Shown here piece by piece: positions 55,680-64,000 of a stretch of DNA of 64,000 bases (position 1 is its first letter; each line of letters opens with the position of its first letter). This DNA is from Curtobacterium sp. MCBA15_001 (GTDB taxonomy: Bacteria > Actinomycetota > Actinomycetes > Actinomycetales > Microbacteriaceae). The position numbers were made by a program, and so were the translations under genes. The notes under the pieces are model-generated. The model was not told the origin of the DNA and made no database searches. It saw only the letters and a program-made list of their open reading frames with translations. The stretch spans positions 1-64,000 of the forward strand of contig NZ_MJGI01000004.1 of assembly GCF_001864835.1 (NCBI RefSeq), written 5' to 3'.

Positions 55680-56630
55680 ATGCCCCGCGACATCACCGCC
55701 TTCGGCGCGAAGACCACCGCTGCCCAGGTGCTGGACGGCATCGACCTGACCGGCAGCACGGCGGTCGTCACCGGCGCCGCGTCCGGCATCGGCGTCGAGA
55801 CGGCCCGGGCGCTCGCCGGCGCCGGTGCCACCGTGACCCTGGCCGTGCGCGACCTCGCCGCCGGGCAGCGCGTCGCCGAGGACATCGCAGCGACGACGGG
55901 CAGGGCAGCACCCGCCGTGGCGGAACTGCACCTGGACCGACCGACCTCGGTCGAGGCGTTCACGACGGCCTGGCAGGGGCCGCTCGACGTCCTGGTGAAC
56001 AACGCCGGCATCATGGACGCTCCCGAGACGTACACGTCCGCCGGGTGGGAGTCGCAGTTCGCCACGAACCACCTCGGCCACTTCGCGCTGGCCCTCGGGC
56101 TGCACGAGGCCATGGCGGCGGCGGGGAACGCCCGGATCGTGTCCGTGTCGTCGAGCGGGCACGGCTCGTCGCCCGTCGTGTTCGACGACCTGTTCTTCCG
56201 TCGGCGCCCGTACGAGCCCGGTCTGGCGTACGCCCAGTCGAAGACCGCGAACGCCCTGTTCGCCGTCGGGGTCGGACTCCGCTGGGGCGACGACGGCATC
56301 ACCGCGAACTCCTGCATGCCCGGTGGCATCTGGACCGGGCTGCAGAAGCACTGGGACCCGGACGTCCTGGCGGCGACGAAGATCGCCGCGGCCGACGTCG
56401 TGAAGACCCCGGCGCAGGGAGCGGCCACGTCCGTGCTCCTGGCGACGGCGCCCGAGCTCGCCGACGTCACCGGCCGGTACTTCGAGGACTGCCACGAGTC
56501 CGCCGTGGTCGACGCCGTGCAGGACGGCCTGTACGGCGTGCTGCCCTGGGCGCTCGACACCCGCGACGCCGACCGGCTGTGGGACGTGTCCGTCGCACTG
56601 CTCGATGCCGAGGCGCGCTCCCGACGCTGA
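55680..56630 (+). CDS. Short-chain dehydrogenase/reductase (WWOX/retinol dehydrogenase-like)
   Basis: A 316-residue SDR. TGAASGIG (about residues 32-39), VNNAGIM (about 105), SVSSSGHG and YAQSKTANALF (catalytic Tyr-Lys, about 182-192) are present. Length and the HLGHF pattern point to the WW-domain oxidoreductase group. Substrate unknown. ATG at 55680, 15 bases after the YchJ stop. Confidence 0.88.
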   Translation: MPRDITAFGAKTTAAQVLDGIDLTGSTAVVTGAASGIGVETARALAGAGATVTLAVRDLAAGQRVAEDIAATTGRAAPAVAELHLDRPTSVEAFTTAWQGPLDVLVNNAGIMDAPETYTSAGWESQFATNHLGHFALALGLHEAMAAAGNARIVSVSSSGHGSSPVVFDDLFFRRRPYEPGLAYAQSKTANALFAVGVGLRWGDDGITANSCMPGGIWTGLQKHWDPDVLAATKIAAADVVKTPAQGAATSVLLATAPELADVTGRYFEDCHESAVVDAVQDGLYGVLPWALDTRDADRLWDVSVALLDAEARSRR

Positions 56631-56667
56631 CGCGAGCCGCGTGGCCGCGTGCTGACGCGCCCCGCGC

Positions 56668-57558
56668 TCAGCCGCCGATCGTGTCCGGCAGCCGCACGGC
56701 CCGACGCATCGCCCGGCGCACCGCGGCCTCGTCGGGCAGCAGCTCGTCCTCGTCGCCCGTCAGGAAGAACCGGATCTGCCCGATCGCCTGCTCGGTGAGC
56801 ATGTCGAGGCCGTTGAGCACCCGGCCCCCGGCGTCCGACCATGCCCGCGACGCCGCTGTCGGCCACGGCTCGTACGCCACGTCGAACAGCACCGCGTCGG
56901 GACCGCTCGGCACCAGCGGGAGCCCGTCGGCCGCACCGCCGGGCAACGTCGACACGACGAACCCGAGCGGTCCGGCCGCAGCCAGGTCGGCGAGCGGGTG
57001 CACCTCGAGCGTGACCCCGAGTCGGGTCGCCAGGGTCACCAGGTTGCCGGCGCGCGCGGGGTCCCGCGCGAAGACCCGGACCACCGAGGCGCCCAGACGC
57101 AGGGACGCGGTCAGGGCGCTCGCCGCGGTCGCGCCGCTGCCCAGGATCGTGGCCGTGCCGCCGTGGCGGAGTCCGGGCAGGTGCCCCAGTGCTGCGACCG
57201 GGCGGACCAGCCCCTCGACGTCGGTGTTCGCGCCGTGGAGCAGCACCCGGTCGCCCGAGGTCCGGAACGCCACGGTGTTCGCGACACCGAGCTCGTCGAC
57301 CAGAGGCGTCGTCCGGTCCAGGAGCGGCAGCACCTCGCGCTTGAGCGGCATCGTCAGGCTGAGCCCGCGCTGCTCCGGGCCCAGCCCCGCGACGAACGCG
57401 TCGAGCCCGCCGGACGCGACCTCGTGCCTCCCGTACGTGAAGGGGACCCCGAGCACCACGTACGCCGCCAGGTGCAGCGTGGGGGAGAGCGAGTGCGCGA
57501 TGGGGGAGCCGAGCACCGCGAGCGCGGTCCGGTCCGGTTCGTGCCAGGGGTGGGTCAC
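56668..57558 (-). CDS. aroE: Shikimate 5-dehydrogenase
   Basis: A 296-residue enzyme. SPIAHSLSPTLH (about residues 18-29) binds shikimate, SLTMPLK carries the catalytic Lys (about 72), NTVAFR and NTDVEG (about 110) bind substrate, and GSGATAAS (about 142) replaces the usual GAGGAA at the NADP site. It reduces dehydroshikimate. Divergent from the siderophore-binding gene. A second, more typical aroE may exist elsewhere, given the altered nucleotide motif. Confidence 0.88.
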   Translation of the reverse strand: MTHPWHEPDRTALAVLGSPIAHSLSPTLHLAAYVVLGVPFTYGRHEVASGGLDAFVAGLGPEQRGLSLTMPLKREVLPLLDRTTPLVDELGVANTVAFRTSGDRVLLHGANTDVEGLVRPVAALGHLPGLRHGGTATILGSGATAASALTASLRLGASVVRVFARDPARAGNLVTLATRLGVTLEVHPLADLAAAGPLGFVVSTLPGGAADGLPLVPSGPDAVLFDVAYEPWPTAASRAWSDAGGRVLNGLDMLTEQAIGQIRFFLTGDEDELLPDEAAVRRAMRRAVRLPDTIGG

Positions 57559-57597
57559 GGTCTGAGAGCCTACCCAGCCGAGCCGGGCGGGACGTGC

Positions 57598-57616
57598 TTA
57601 GGGTAGCCTCACCTAT
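57598..57616. promoter_or_regulatory. IdeR/DmdR-type iron box
   Basis: TTAGGGTAGCCTCACCTAT matches the 19-base consensus TTAGGTTAGGCTAACCTAA at most positions, including both TTAG and CCTA half sites. It ends directly before the GTG start of the siderophore-binding gene and may also reach the aroE promoter. Represses under iron excess. Confidence 0.8.
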
Positions 57617-58630
57617 GTGATCCGATCCTCTTCCCCTTCTTCGCGCGTGCGCCGCGTGCTGGCTGCCGCAGGCGCCGTCGTGGCCGCGTCGCTCGTCCTC
57701 GCCGGGTGCGCCGGTGGCTCGACGACCGCACAGTCCACCTCGTCCGCGACGGGCGACGGTGCGTTCCCCGTGTCCATCACGACCGGCCTCGGCACCACGA
57801 CGATCGAGTCGCAGCCCAAGCGCGTCGTCGCCCTCGGCTGGGGCGACGCCGAGACGGCACTGGAACTCGGCGTGCAGCCCGTCGGCGCGAGCGACTGGCT
57901 GGCGTTCGGTGGCGACGGAGTCGGGCCGTGGCTCAAGGGCGCGTACACGAAGTCGCCGAAGATCATCAACACGCTCGAGCCCAGCTACGAGGACATCCTG
58001 AAGCTCAAGCCGGACCTGATCCTCGACGTCAAGTCGTCGGGCGACAAGGACCGCTACAGCAAGCTCTCCGCCATCGCGCCGACCGTGGCGATCCCGAGGG
58101 GCGGCGCGAACTACCTCGCCACCACCGAGCAGCAGACCACGATGATCGCGAAGGCGCTCGGCAAGGTCTCCGAGGGCAAGGAGCTCCTGTCGGGGGTCGA
58201 CCAGGCCTACGCCGCCGCACGCAAGGCCCACCCGGAGTTCGACGGCAAGACCGCCGTCATCGGGTCGTACACGTCCGAGGGCTTCGGCGCCTACGCCTCG
58301 GCCGACAGCCGCGCGCAGTTCATGGAGCAGCTCGGCTTCACGATCCCGAAGCAGATCGACCGGGAAGCCGGCAAGCAGTTCTCGGTGTCGCTGTCGAACG
58401 AGAACCTCGACCTGCTCGACGCCGACCTGACCGTGATCCTGCCGATCTACGTCGACGCGTCAAAGGCCGAGGCCGACCCGCTGTTCCAGAAGGTCCCGTC
58501 CGTGCAGGCCGGCCACGACATCGTGGTCGACGACGCCGACGTGTCCTCGGCGTTCTCGATGGGCACGACCGCTGCGATCGAGTGGGCGCTCAAGCGCCTG
58601 CCGGACGAGTTCCAGGCGAAGCTCGGCTGA
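57617..58630 (+). CDS. Iron-siderophore ABC transporter substrate-binding lipoprotein
   Basis: A 337-residue lipoprotein with a signal peptide and lipobox LAGC (Cys about residue 34). The FepB/FhuD fold has RVVALGWGDAETALELGVQPVG (about 75) and SYEDILKLKPDLILD (about 120). It delivers ferric siderophore to a permease not seen in this window. The GTG start at 57617 abuts the iron box, leaving almost no leader. It may be translated from a leaderless mRNA. Confidence 0.88.
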   Translation: MIRSSSPSSRVRRVLAAAGAVVAASLVLAGCAGGSTTAQSTSSATGDGAFPVSITTGLGTTTIESQPKRVVALGWGDAETALELGVQPVGASDWLAFGGDGVGPWLKGAYTKSPKIINTLEPSYEDILKLKPDLILDVKSSGDKDRYSKLSAIAPTVAIPRGGANYLATTEQQTTMIAKALGKVSEGKELLSGVDQAYAAARKAHPEFDGKTAVIGSYTSEGFGAYASADSRAQFMEQLGFTIPKQIDREAGKQFSVSLSNENLDLLDADLTVILPIYVDASKAEADPLFQKVPSVQAGHDIVVDDADVSSAFSMGTTAAIEWALKRLPDEFQAKLG

Positions 58631-58641
58631 GCCGAGCGGAC

Positions 58642-58674
58642 CTGCTGCACGGCTGCTGCACGGCTGCTGCACGG
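58642..58674. repeat. Three tandem 11-base repeats
   Basis: CTGCTGCACGG occurs three times in direct succession, just after the siderophore-binding stop and before the hairpin at 58678. A slippage-prone array; no function evident. Confidence 0.85.
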
Positions 58675-58677
58675 CCA

Positions 58678-58737
58678 GGAGGCCCGGGTCACCACCCACG
58701 GACCGGTTGCGGTCCACCGGGGGTGAGCCGGGCCTCC
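58678..58737. terminator. GGGAGGC-family hairpin
   Basis: GGAGGCCCGGGTCACC (58678-58693) pairs with GGTGAGCCGGGCCTCC (58722-58737) with one mismatch; the 28-base interior can fold too. Between the siderophore-binding gene and the converging DUF1304 gene. Confidence 0.7.
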
Positions 58738-58802
58738 AGTGCGTTGCGTCGGCCGGTGGCCGGCCTTCGGATCGGCCGGTCAGTCAGGCAGTCGGCCCTC
58801 GG

Positions 58803-59207
58803 TCAGACGCCGAACGTCGATCCGAGGAAGGCGAAGAGCAGCGCGATGAGCGGGAACGAGCCCTGGATGAACGCGGTGCTGAGGTAGCGGCGGCCGGTCC
58901 CGAGCAGGACCACGGCGGCCGCGAGCATGCTCGCCGTGCCGAAGACGACGAGCGGCCAGCCGGTCGCGCCGTTGCCCGCGAAGGCGAGCGCGACACCGAG
59001 GAAGGTGCCGATCGCCAGGAACAGGTTGTAGAAGCCCTGGTTGAAGGCGAGCGAGCGGGTGGCCCTGGCCTCGGCGTCCGAGGCGATGCCGAACGTCTTG
59101 CGGACGCGGGGGCTCGTCCAGGCGATCGACTCCATGAAGAAGATGTAGACGTGGAGCAGTCCGGCGAGGATCGCGAACACGCACGAGATGACGAGGAGGA
59201 CCGACAT
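58803..59207 (-). CDS. DUF1304-family small membrane protein
   Basis: A 134-residue protein with four hydrophobic helices: an N-terminal helix, then HVYIFFMESIAWTSPRVRKTFG (about residues 20-40), NQGFYNLFLAIG (about 58), and two more. This is the DUF1304 pattern. ATG 59207 is preceded by GGGAG; the ATG at 59216 lies directly on an AGG run and is less likely. Function unknown. Confidence 0.85.
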   Translation of the reverse strand: MSVLLVISCVFAILAGLLHVYIFFMESIAWTSPRVRKTFGIASDAEARATRSLAFNQGFYNLFLAIGTFLGVALAFAGNGATGWPLVVFGTASMLAAAVVLLGTGRRYLSTAFIQGSFPLIALLFAFLGSTFGV

Positions 59208-59286
59208 GGCTCCCATCCTCCCACTCCGTGAGCGAGGTTCCGTCATCGACGAGGTCGCGGGCAGCGCGCGCCGTTAGGCTCGGCGC

Positions 59287-59589
59287 ATGAGCGAGTACGA
59301 CGAAGCGGCCGTGGCGGAACTGCGGAGCATCCGCCAGAGCATCGACAACATCGACGCCGCCGTGATCCACATGCTCGCCGAACGCTTCAAGTACACGCAG
59401 CGGGTCGGGTACCTCAAGGCCAGTGCCGGCATGCCCGCGGCCGACCCCGCACGCGAGCAGATCCAGGTCGCACGGCTGCGGTCACTGGCGGCGGAGTCGC
59501 ACCTGGACCCGGCGTTCGCGGAGAAGTTCCTGAACTTCATCGTCGCCGAGGTCATCCACCACCACGAGCAGATCGCGGAGGGCGCGTGA
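59287..59589 (+). CDS. Chorismate mutase (AroQ type)
   Basis: A 100-residue all-helical protein: LRSIRQSIDNIDAAVIHMLAERFKYTQRVGYLKA (about residues 12-45) contains the conserved Arg and Lys positions of the AroQ active site, and EKFLNFIVAEVIHHHEQI the third helix. It converts chorismate to prephenate. Its stop overlaps the next GTG (GTGA). Confidence 0.85.
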   Translation: MSEYDEAAVAELRSIRQSIDNIDAAVIHMLAERFKYTQRVGYLKASAGMPAADPAREQIQVARLRSLAAESHLDPAFAEKFLNFIVAEVIHHHEQIAEGA

Positions 59590-60698
59590 GCGCCGCCGAC
59601 GACGCCCCGGCGTCGTCGCTGCCAGCGCTGCCGGACTTCTTCGTCGGGTCGTACACCGCCACCGGGGGCGGCACCGCGACGGGCATCTCCTTCGTGCGGG
59701 ACGGTGTCGCAGCGACCGTCGCCGTGGTGGACGACCCCTCGTTCCTGGCCGTCTCGGGTGACCGCGTGTACGCCGTCTCCGAGGTCGTCGACGGCAGCGT
59801 GCACGCCTTCCGTCGGCACGGGGACGGGCCGGGGCACGGGCTGGAGCACCTGTGGCAGGCCTCCGCCGGGGGCGATGCGCCGTGCCACGTCCGGGTGGAC
59901 GCGTCCGGGGTGCTCGTGCTGGCGAACTACACGTCCGGTACGGTGACCGCGGTGTCCGTCGACGACCCGCAGGCGGTCGCGACCGTGGTGCTGCCCGACG
60001 TGACCGGGCCCGACGAGGACCGCCAGGACGGCCCGCACGCGCACCAGTCGACTGCGACGCCGTGGGGGACCGTGCTGGTCGCTGACCTGGGTGGGGACGC
60101 GTTGCACGAGTTCGCGGTGTCGGGGGCGTCTGGGGCGTCTTCGCCGGGATCGTCGTCTTCGTCTTCGTCTTCGTCTTCGTCGTCGTCGTCGTCGTTGGAG
60201 CTGACGCCGGTCCGGGTGCACCACGTCGCTCCGGGAGCCGGTCCGCGGCACATGGCCTGGTACGACGGGGACCTCTTCGTCACCGGCGAGCTCGACGGGC
60301 ACGTATCACGACTGCGGCGGGACGAGAACGGTGCGCTACGGGTCGTCGCCACCGCCCCGACGTGGGAGGGCGACGAGCCCGCTGCGGCGTCGGCTGTCGC
60401 CGGTGCGTCGCTGCTCAGCCACATCGAGGTCGACGAGGCCGGTCGGGTGGTCGTCGCGGTCCGGGGTCGCGACGTGATCGCCGTGCTCGACGCCTCGGAC
60501 GGAGGCCTGTCGTTCGTCGGGGCGGTCTCGTGCGGTGGGTCGTGGCCGCGGCACTTCGCGCAGGTGCCCGGGTTCCTGCTCGTCGCGAACGAGCGGTCCG
60601 ACGCCGTCGCGGTGCTGCCCGTGGGCGAGGACGGCGTGCCGGGAGCGCCCGTGGCACAGATCGCCGTGGGCACACCCACCTGCGTGGTGCCGGTCTAG
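59586..60698 (+). CDS. Lactonase-family seven-bladed beta-propeller protein (Pgl-like)
   Basis: A 370-residue protein of the 6-phosphogluconolactonase/lactonase (PF10282) type: FFVGSYTATGGGTATGI, SFLAVSGDRVYAVSE, APCHVRVDASGVLVLANYTSGTV, GPDEDRQDGPHAHQ (about residue 145) and GPRHMAWY (about 220) are the family patterns. An uninterrupted run of 15 serines (about 189-203), coded by TCG/TCT, sits in a loop. Likely substrate is a sugar lactone. GTG start overlaps chorismate mutase stop. Confidence 0.82.
   Translation: MSAADDAPASSLPALPDFFVGSYTATGGGTATGISFVRDGVAATVAVVDDPSFLAVSGDRVYAVSEVVDGSVHAFRRHGDGPGHGLEHLWQASAGGDAPCHVRVDASGVLVLANYTSGTVTAVSVDDPQAVATVVLPDVTGPDEDRQDGPHAHQSTATPWGTVLVADLGGDALHEFAVSGASGASSPGSSSSSSSSSSSSSSSLELTPVRVHHVAPGAGPRHMAWYDGDLFVTGELDGHVSRLRRDENGALRVVATAPTWEGDEPAAASAVAGASLLSHIEVDEAGRVVVAVRGRDVIAVLDASDGGLSFVGAVSCGGSWPRHFAQVPGFLLVANERSDAVAVLPVGEDGVPGAPVAQIAVGTPTCVVPV
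60150..60194 (+). repeat. TCG/TCT trinucleotide tract coding 15 serines
   Basis: Fifteen consecutive Ser codons (TCG with interspersed TCT) inside the lactonase gene. Changes in length by 3 would keep the frame. No other homopolymer of this size is visible in the window. Confidence 0.9.
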
Positions 60699-60729
60699 CG
60701 ACTCGTCCCGGGCCGGATGCCGGTCGGGG

Positions 60730-61668
60730 TCAGCGCTCGATCAGGTTCTCGAACGGTCGACCCTCGGCCAGCGCTGCCACCTGCCGACGCATCAGCTCGA
60801 TCGACCGCGGCACGCTGAGGTCGGTGTTGCCTCCGACGTGCGGTGTGAGCACCGTGTTCGGCGTCGTCCAGAGCGGGTGTCCGGCAGGCAGCGGCTCGGG
60901 ATCGGTGACGTCGAGGCCGGCAGACAGGCGTCCGCTCGTGAGTTCGGCGACCAGGGCATCGGTGTCGACGACCCGACCACGCGCGACGTTGACCACGAGG
61001 GCGCCGTCGGGCAGTGCGGCCAGCAGCGCGGCGTCGACCAGCTGGTCGGTCTCGTCCGTGAGCGGCGCGATGAGCACCAGCACGTCCGTGGTCCGCGCCA
61101 GGTCCGGCAGCTCGCCGAACGCGTGCACGTGGCGGCCGTCCTGTTCGCGCGCGGTCCGGGCGACGACGGTGACGTCCGTGCGGAACGCCTCGAACCGGGT
61201 CGCGATGGCTCGGCCGATGGCGCCGTAGCCGACCACGGTGACCCGCCGGTCGGCCAGCGAGCGGGTCGTCCGGACGTCCCAGACCTGGTTGGTCCGGTCG
61301 ATCTGGAACTGCCCGATCTCCCGCAGGGCCGTCAGCGCCAGCCTCACGGCGAGCTCGGCCGTCTCGTCGTCGTGGATCCCGCGGCCGTTCGCGAGCTGCG
61401 CGTGGTCGGGGACGTGCGGCACCGCGTGCTCGTACCCGGCGCTCGGCAGCTGCAGCAGCTGCAGGTGCGGCAGGTCGTGGACGTACTGCCACCGGTGCCG
61501 CCCCTGGAAGTAGAACGGCAGCAGCGTGACCGCCACGTCGTCCGGGCGGCCGTACGGCTGCTCGAGGTCCCACACGTCGAGCTCGACGCCGTCCGGCACA
61601 GGGCCGAAACGGTCGACGAGCTCGGCGAAGGGCAGCGTGACGATGCGGGTCTGGCCCTCGGCGGTCAC
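60730..61668 (-). CDS. D-2-hydroxyacid dehydrogenase (phosphoglycerate-dehydrogenase-like)
   Basis: A 312-residue enzyme with a short substrate domain. The Rossmann motif GYGAIGRAIA (about residue 147), VNVARGRVVD (catalytic Arg, about 225), DPEPLP (catalytic Glu, about 255) and LTPHVGG (catalytic His, about 275) are all present. Substrate unknown. GTG at 61668 lies 10 bases after the purL stop, so it may be in the purL transcript. Confidence 0.88.
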   Translation of the reverse strand: MTAEGQTRIVTLPFAELVDRFGPVPDGVELDVWDLEQPYGRPDDVAVTLLPFYFQGRHRWQYVHDLPHLQLLQLPSAGYEHAVPHVPDHAQLANGRGIHDDETAELAVRLALTALREIGQFQIDRTNQVWDVRTTRSLADRRVTVVGYGAIGRAIATRFEAFRTDVTVVARTAREQDGRHVHAFGELPDLARTTDVLVLIAPLTDETDQLVDAALLAALPDGALVVNVARGRVVDTDALVAELTSGRLSAGLDVTDPEPLPAGHPLWTTPNTVLTPHVGGNTDLSVPRSIELMRRQVAALAEGRPFENLIER

Positions 61669-61678
61669 GATGCGCGGG

Positions 61679-64000
61679 TCAGCTGTCCGTGCGCGGCGAG
61701 AACGTGCCGTCGGACGCCAGCGGGCCGCGGCCCAGGACGCCTTCGGTGACGGTCTCCTGGATGACGTCGCCGAAGCGGCCGGGGAGCGTGGCGTCGTGCG
61801 TGCCGCGGAGTTCGCCGACCGAGGCCTGGAACGCGCCCTGGACCTCGAGTGCCTGGGAGTGGCCGTCGGTGACGCCGATGCGCAGCACCGGGAAGCCCCG
61901 GCCGGCGCACAGACCCTGGAACCGGACGTCGTCCTCGCGCCGGACGGTGACGATCACGCGCGCCGTCGACTCGGAGAACAGGGCCGTGGCGACGTCGATG
62001 CCGTCGCGCTCCTGCAGCTCGTCGAGCACGACGCGGGCGCCGACCCCGAACCGCAGCACCGACTCGGCGAGCGACTGGCCGAGGCCGCCGTCCGCCAGGT
62101 CGTGGGCGCTGGTCAGGAGCTGCTCATCGGTCGCTGCCTGCAGCAGACCGGCGAGCTCCTTCTCGCGCGCCAGGTCGACCTTGGGCGGACGACCGCCGAG
62201 GTGCCCGTGCACCGTGCCGGCCCACGCCGACCCGTCGAGCTCGAGCGAGGTCGTGCCGAGCAGGTAGATGTTGTGGCCGTCGTCCTGCCAGCCGGACGGC
62301 ACGCGCTTGGCGACGTCGTCGATGACCCCGAGCACGCCCACCACGGGGGTGGGGTGGATCGGCGTCGAACCGGTCTGGTTGTAGAACGACACGTTGCCGC
62401 CGGTGACGGGGATGCCGAGCTCCATGCACCCGTCGGCCAGGCCCTCCACCGCCTGGGAGAACTGCCACATCACCTCGGGGTTCTCGGGGGAGCCGAAGTT
62501 CAGGCAGTCGGTGACCGCGGCCGGCACTGCGCCCGTGACGGCGACGTTCCGGTAGGCCTCTGCCAGGGCCAGTCGTGCACCCTGCTTCGGGTCGAGCTGG
62601 CAGTAGCGGCCGTTCGCATCGGTGGCGATCGTGACGCCCAGGCCAGTTTCCTCGTCGACGCGGATCATGCCGCCGTCGTCGGGGAAGGACAGGGCGGTGT
62701 TGCCGAGCACGTAGGTGTCGTACTGGTTCGTGACCCAGTTCTTCGACGCCAGGTTCGGCGACCCGAGCAGCTGCAGGAACTGGGCCTTGAGCGCCGGACC
62801 CGTCTCCGGGCGGTCGAGCGACTCGGCGCCGTCGGCCTGCAGGGCGTCGATCCAGCTCGGGTAGGCGACCGGACGGTCGTACACCGGGCCGTCGACGGCG
62901 ACGGTGCGCGGGTCGACGTTGACGATCTCCTGGCCCTGCCAGTCGATGACGAGACGGCCGGTGCCGGTGACCTCGCCCAGGACGCTCGTCTCGACCTCCC
63001 ACTTGCCGACGACGGCCAGGAAGGCATCGAGCTTGTCGGGGCGGACGACCGCCATCATGCGCTCCTGGCTCTCCGACATCAGGATCTCTTCGGCGGTGAG
63101 CGTGGGGTCGCGCAGCAGGACGTCGTCGAGCGAGATGTGCATGCCGCCGTCGCCGTTGCTGGCGAGCTCGGACGTGGCGCACGAGATGCCCGCGGCGCCG
63201 AGGTCCTGGATGCCCTCGACGAGTTCCTCGTGGAAGAGCTCGAGGCAGCACTCGATCAGGACCTTCTCGGCGAAGGGGTCACCGACCTGCACGGCGGGAC
63301 GCTTGGTCGGGCCGCCCTCGGTGAAGGTGTCGGACGCCAGGATCGACGCGCCGCCGATGCCGTCGCCGCCGGTGCGGGCACCGAACAGGACGACCTTGTT
63401 GCCGGCACCGGAGGCGTTCGCCAGGTGCAGGTCCTCGTGCCGCAGGACACCGACGGCCAGGGCGTTGACGAGCGGGTTGCCCTGGTACACCGGGTCGAAG
63501 TAGGTCTCGCCGCCGATGTTCGGCAGGCCGAGGCAGTTGCCGTAGAACGAGATGCCGCCGACGACGCCGTGCACGACCCGTGCCGTGTCCTCGTGGTCGA
63601 TGGCGCCGAAGCGGAGCTGGTCCATCACCGCGACCGGGCGTGCGCCCATCGAGATGATGTCGCGGACGATGCCGCCGACGCCCGTGGCTGCGCCCTGGTA
63701 CGGCTCGACGTACGACGGGTGGTTGTGCGACTCGACCTTGAAGGTCACCGCCCAGCCGTTGCCCACGTCGACGACACCGGCGTTCTCGCCCATGCCGACC
63801 ATCAGGTCCTTCTGCATCTCCGGCGTGACCTTCTGGCCGAACTGCCGCAGGTAGTTCTTGCTCGACTTGTACGAGCAGTGCTCCGACCACATGACGGAGT
63901 ACATCGCCAGCTCGCCGGACGTGGGGCGGCGGCCGAGGATCTCGCGGATCTTCGCGTACTCGTCGGCCTTGAGCCCGAGTGCCTCGTACGGCTGCTCCTT
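61679..64000 (-). CDS. purL: Phosphoribosylformylglycinamidine synthase II (5' end beyond the window)
   Basis: The frame is open from the right edge to the stop at 61679, 773 residues. It starts within [18 protein letters not shown], so about 10-20 N-terminal residues are missing. [12 protein letters not shown] (ATP/metal site), [23 protein letters not shown], and GLSCATSEL-type motifs ([13 protein letters not shown]) and NVSFYNQTG in the C-terminal half are typical. It makes FGAM from FGAR and glutamine-derived ammonia, with PurS and PurQ. Size fits the small, three-subunit PurL. Confidence 0.97.
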   Translation of the reverse strand, partial: KEQPYEALGLKADEYAKIREILGRRPTSGELAMYSVMWSEHCSYKSSKNYLRQFGQKVTPEMQKDLMVGMGENAGVVDVGNGWAVTFKVESHNHPSYVEPYQGAATGVGGIVRDIISMGARPVAVMDQLRFGAIDHEDTARVVHGVVGGISFYGNCLGLPNIGGETYFDPVYQGNPLVNALAVGVLRHEDLHLANASGAGNKVVLFGARTGGDGIGGASILASDTFTEGGPTKRPAVQVGDPFAEKVLIECCLELFHEELVEGIQDLGAAGISCATSELASNGDGGMHISLDDVLLRDPTLTAEEILMSESQERMMAVVRPDKLDAFLAVVGKWEVETSVLGEVTGTGRLVIDWQGQEIVNVDPRTVAVDGPVYDRPVAYPSWIDALQADGAESLDRPETGPALKAQFLQLLGSPNLASKNWVTNQYDTYVLGNTALSFPDDGGMIRVDEETGLGVTIATDANGRYCQLDPKQGARLALAEAYRNVAVTGAVPAAVTDCLNFGSPENPEVMWQFSQAVEGLADGCMELGIPVTGGNVSFYNQTGSTPIHPTPVVGVLGVIDDVAKRVPSGWQDDGHNIYLLGTTSLELDGSAWAGTVHGHLGGRPPKVDLAREKELAGLLQAATDEQLLTSAHDLADGGLGQSLAESVLRFGVGARVVLDELQERDGIDVATALFSESTARVIVTVRREDDVRFQGLCAGRGFPVLRIGVTDGHSQALEVQGAFQASVGELRGTHDATLPGRFGDVIQETVTEGVLGRGPLASDGTFSPRTDS

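Overview
The window is about 70% G+C, with many GTG and TTG starts, short overlaps (GTGA, ATGA) between genes, long open frames on the opposite strand and long runs of one-direction genes. This fits a high-GC actinobacterium. Cell-envelope gene content, the LAFTG-type sorting signals, the IdeR/DtxR-type iron box and the abundance of GC-rich intergenic hairpins suggest Microbacteriaceae, possibly Curtobacterium; that placement is inference. No rRNA, tRNA, CRISPR array, insertion sequence or prophage was seen.

Layout. 1-3.9 kb: a probable manganese module, with a yybP-ykoY-like leader, a CaCA-type cation exchanger, a very repeat-rich 500-base gap, an MntR/DtxR regulator and a divergent CPBP protease. 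4-6.8 kb: a secreted vanadium-haloperoxidase-like phosphatase and an L,D-transpeptidase. 6.8-13.4 kb: housekeeping and accessory enzymes (nucleotidyltransferase, trans-aconitate methyltransferase, HAD hydrolase, TetR, a TPR/membrane protein, TrmH-type methyltransferase, LacI regulator, NAD-dependent epimerase). 13.6-17.1 kb: a three-gene overlapping operon, TetR, a degenerate ABC-ATPase-like protein and a YhgE/Pip membrane protein, with a palindromic operator candidate. 17.2-23.1 kb: a large secreted subtilisin, a 56-residue ORF, purA and a low-molecular-weight phosphatase.

23.3-45 kb is a surface polysaccharide region bounded by two paralogous ~109-residue proteins that share upstream sequence. 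It holds two GDP-mannose 4,6-dehydratase-like genes, a membrane PP2C phosphatase, a CPBP protease, a rightward operon (tyrosine autokinase, Asp-box protein, phosphoglycosyl transferase) and a tightly overlapping leftward operon of four glycosyltransferases, two hexapeptide acyltransferases, a flippase, a polymerase and an acyltransferase broken by two in-frame TAG codons. A divergent DUF4012 protein follows, then a small LAFTG-anchored surface protein.

45-51.6 kb: a VanZ-family protein and a giant (1816-residue) LAFTG-anchored protein with 14 tandem Ig-like repeats. 51.7-64 kb: redox and stress proteins (peroxiredoxin-like, SRAP, Ohr, YchJ), two tandem membrane paralogs, an SDR, aroE, an iron-box-controlled siderophore-binding lipoprotein, DUF1304 protein, chorismate mutase, lactonase, a D-2-hydroxyacid dehydrogenase and the 3' part of purL, cut by the window end. 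A family of hairpins sharing a GGGAGGC/GCCTCCC core is scattered through the gaps and is the commonest terminator-like element.
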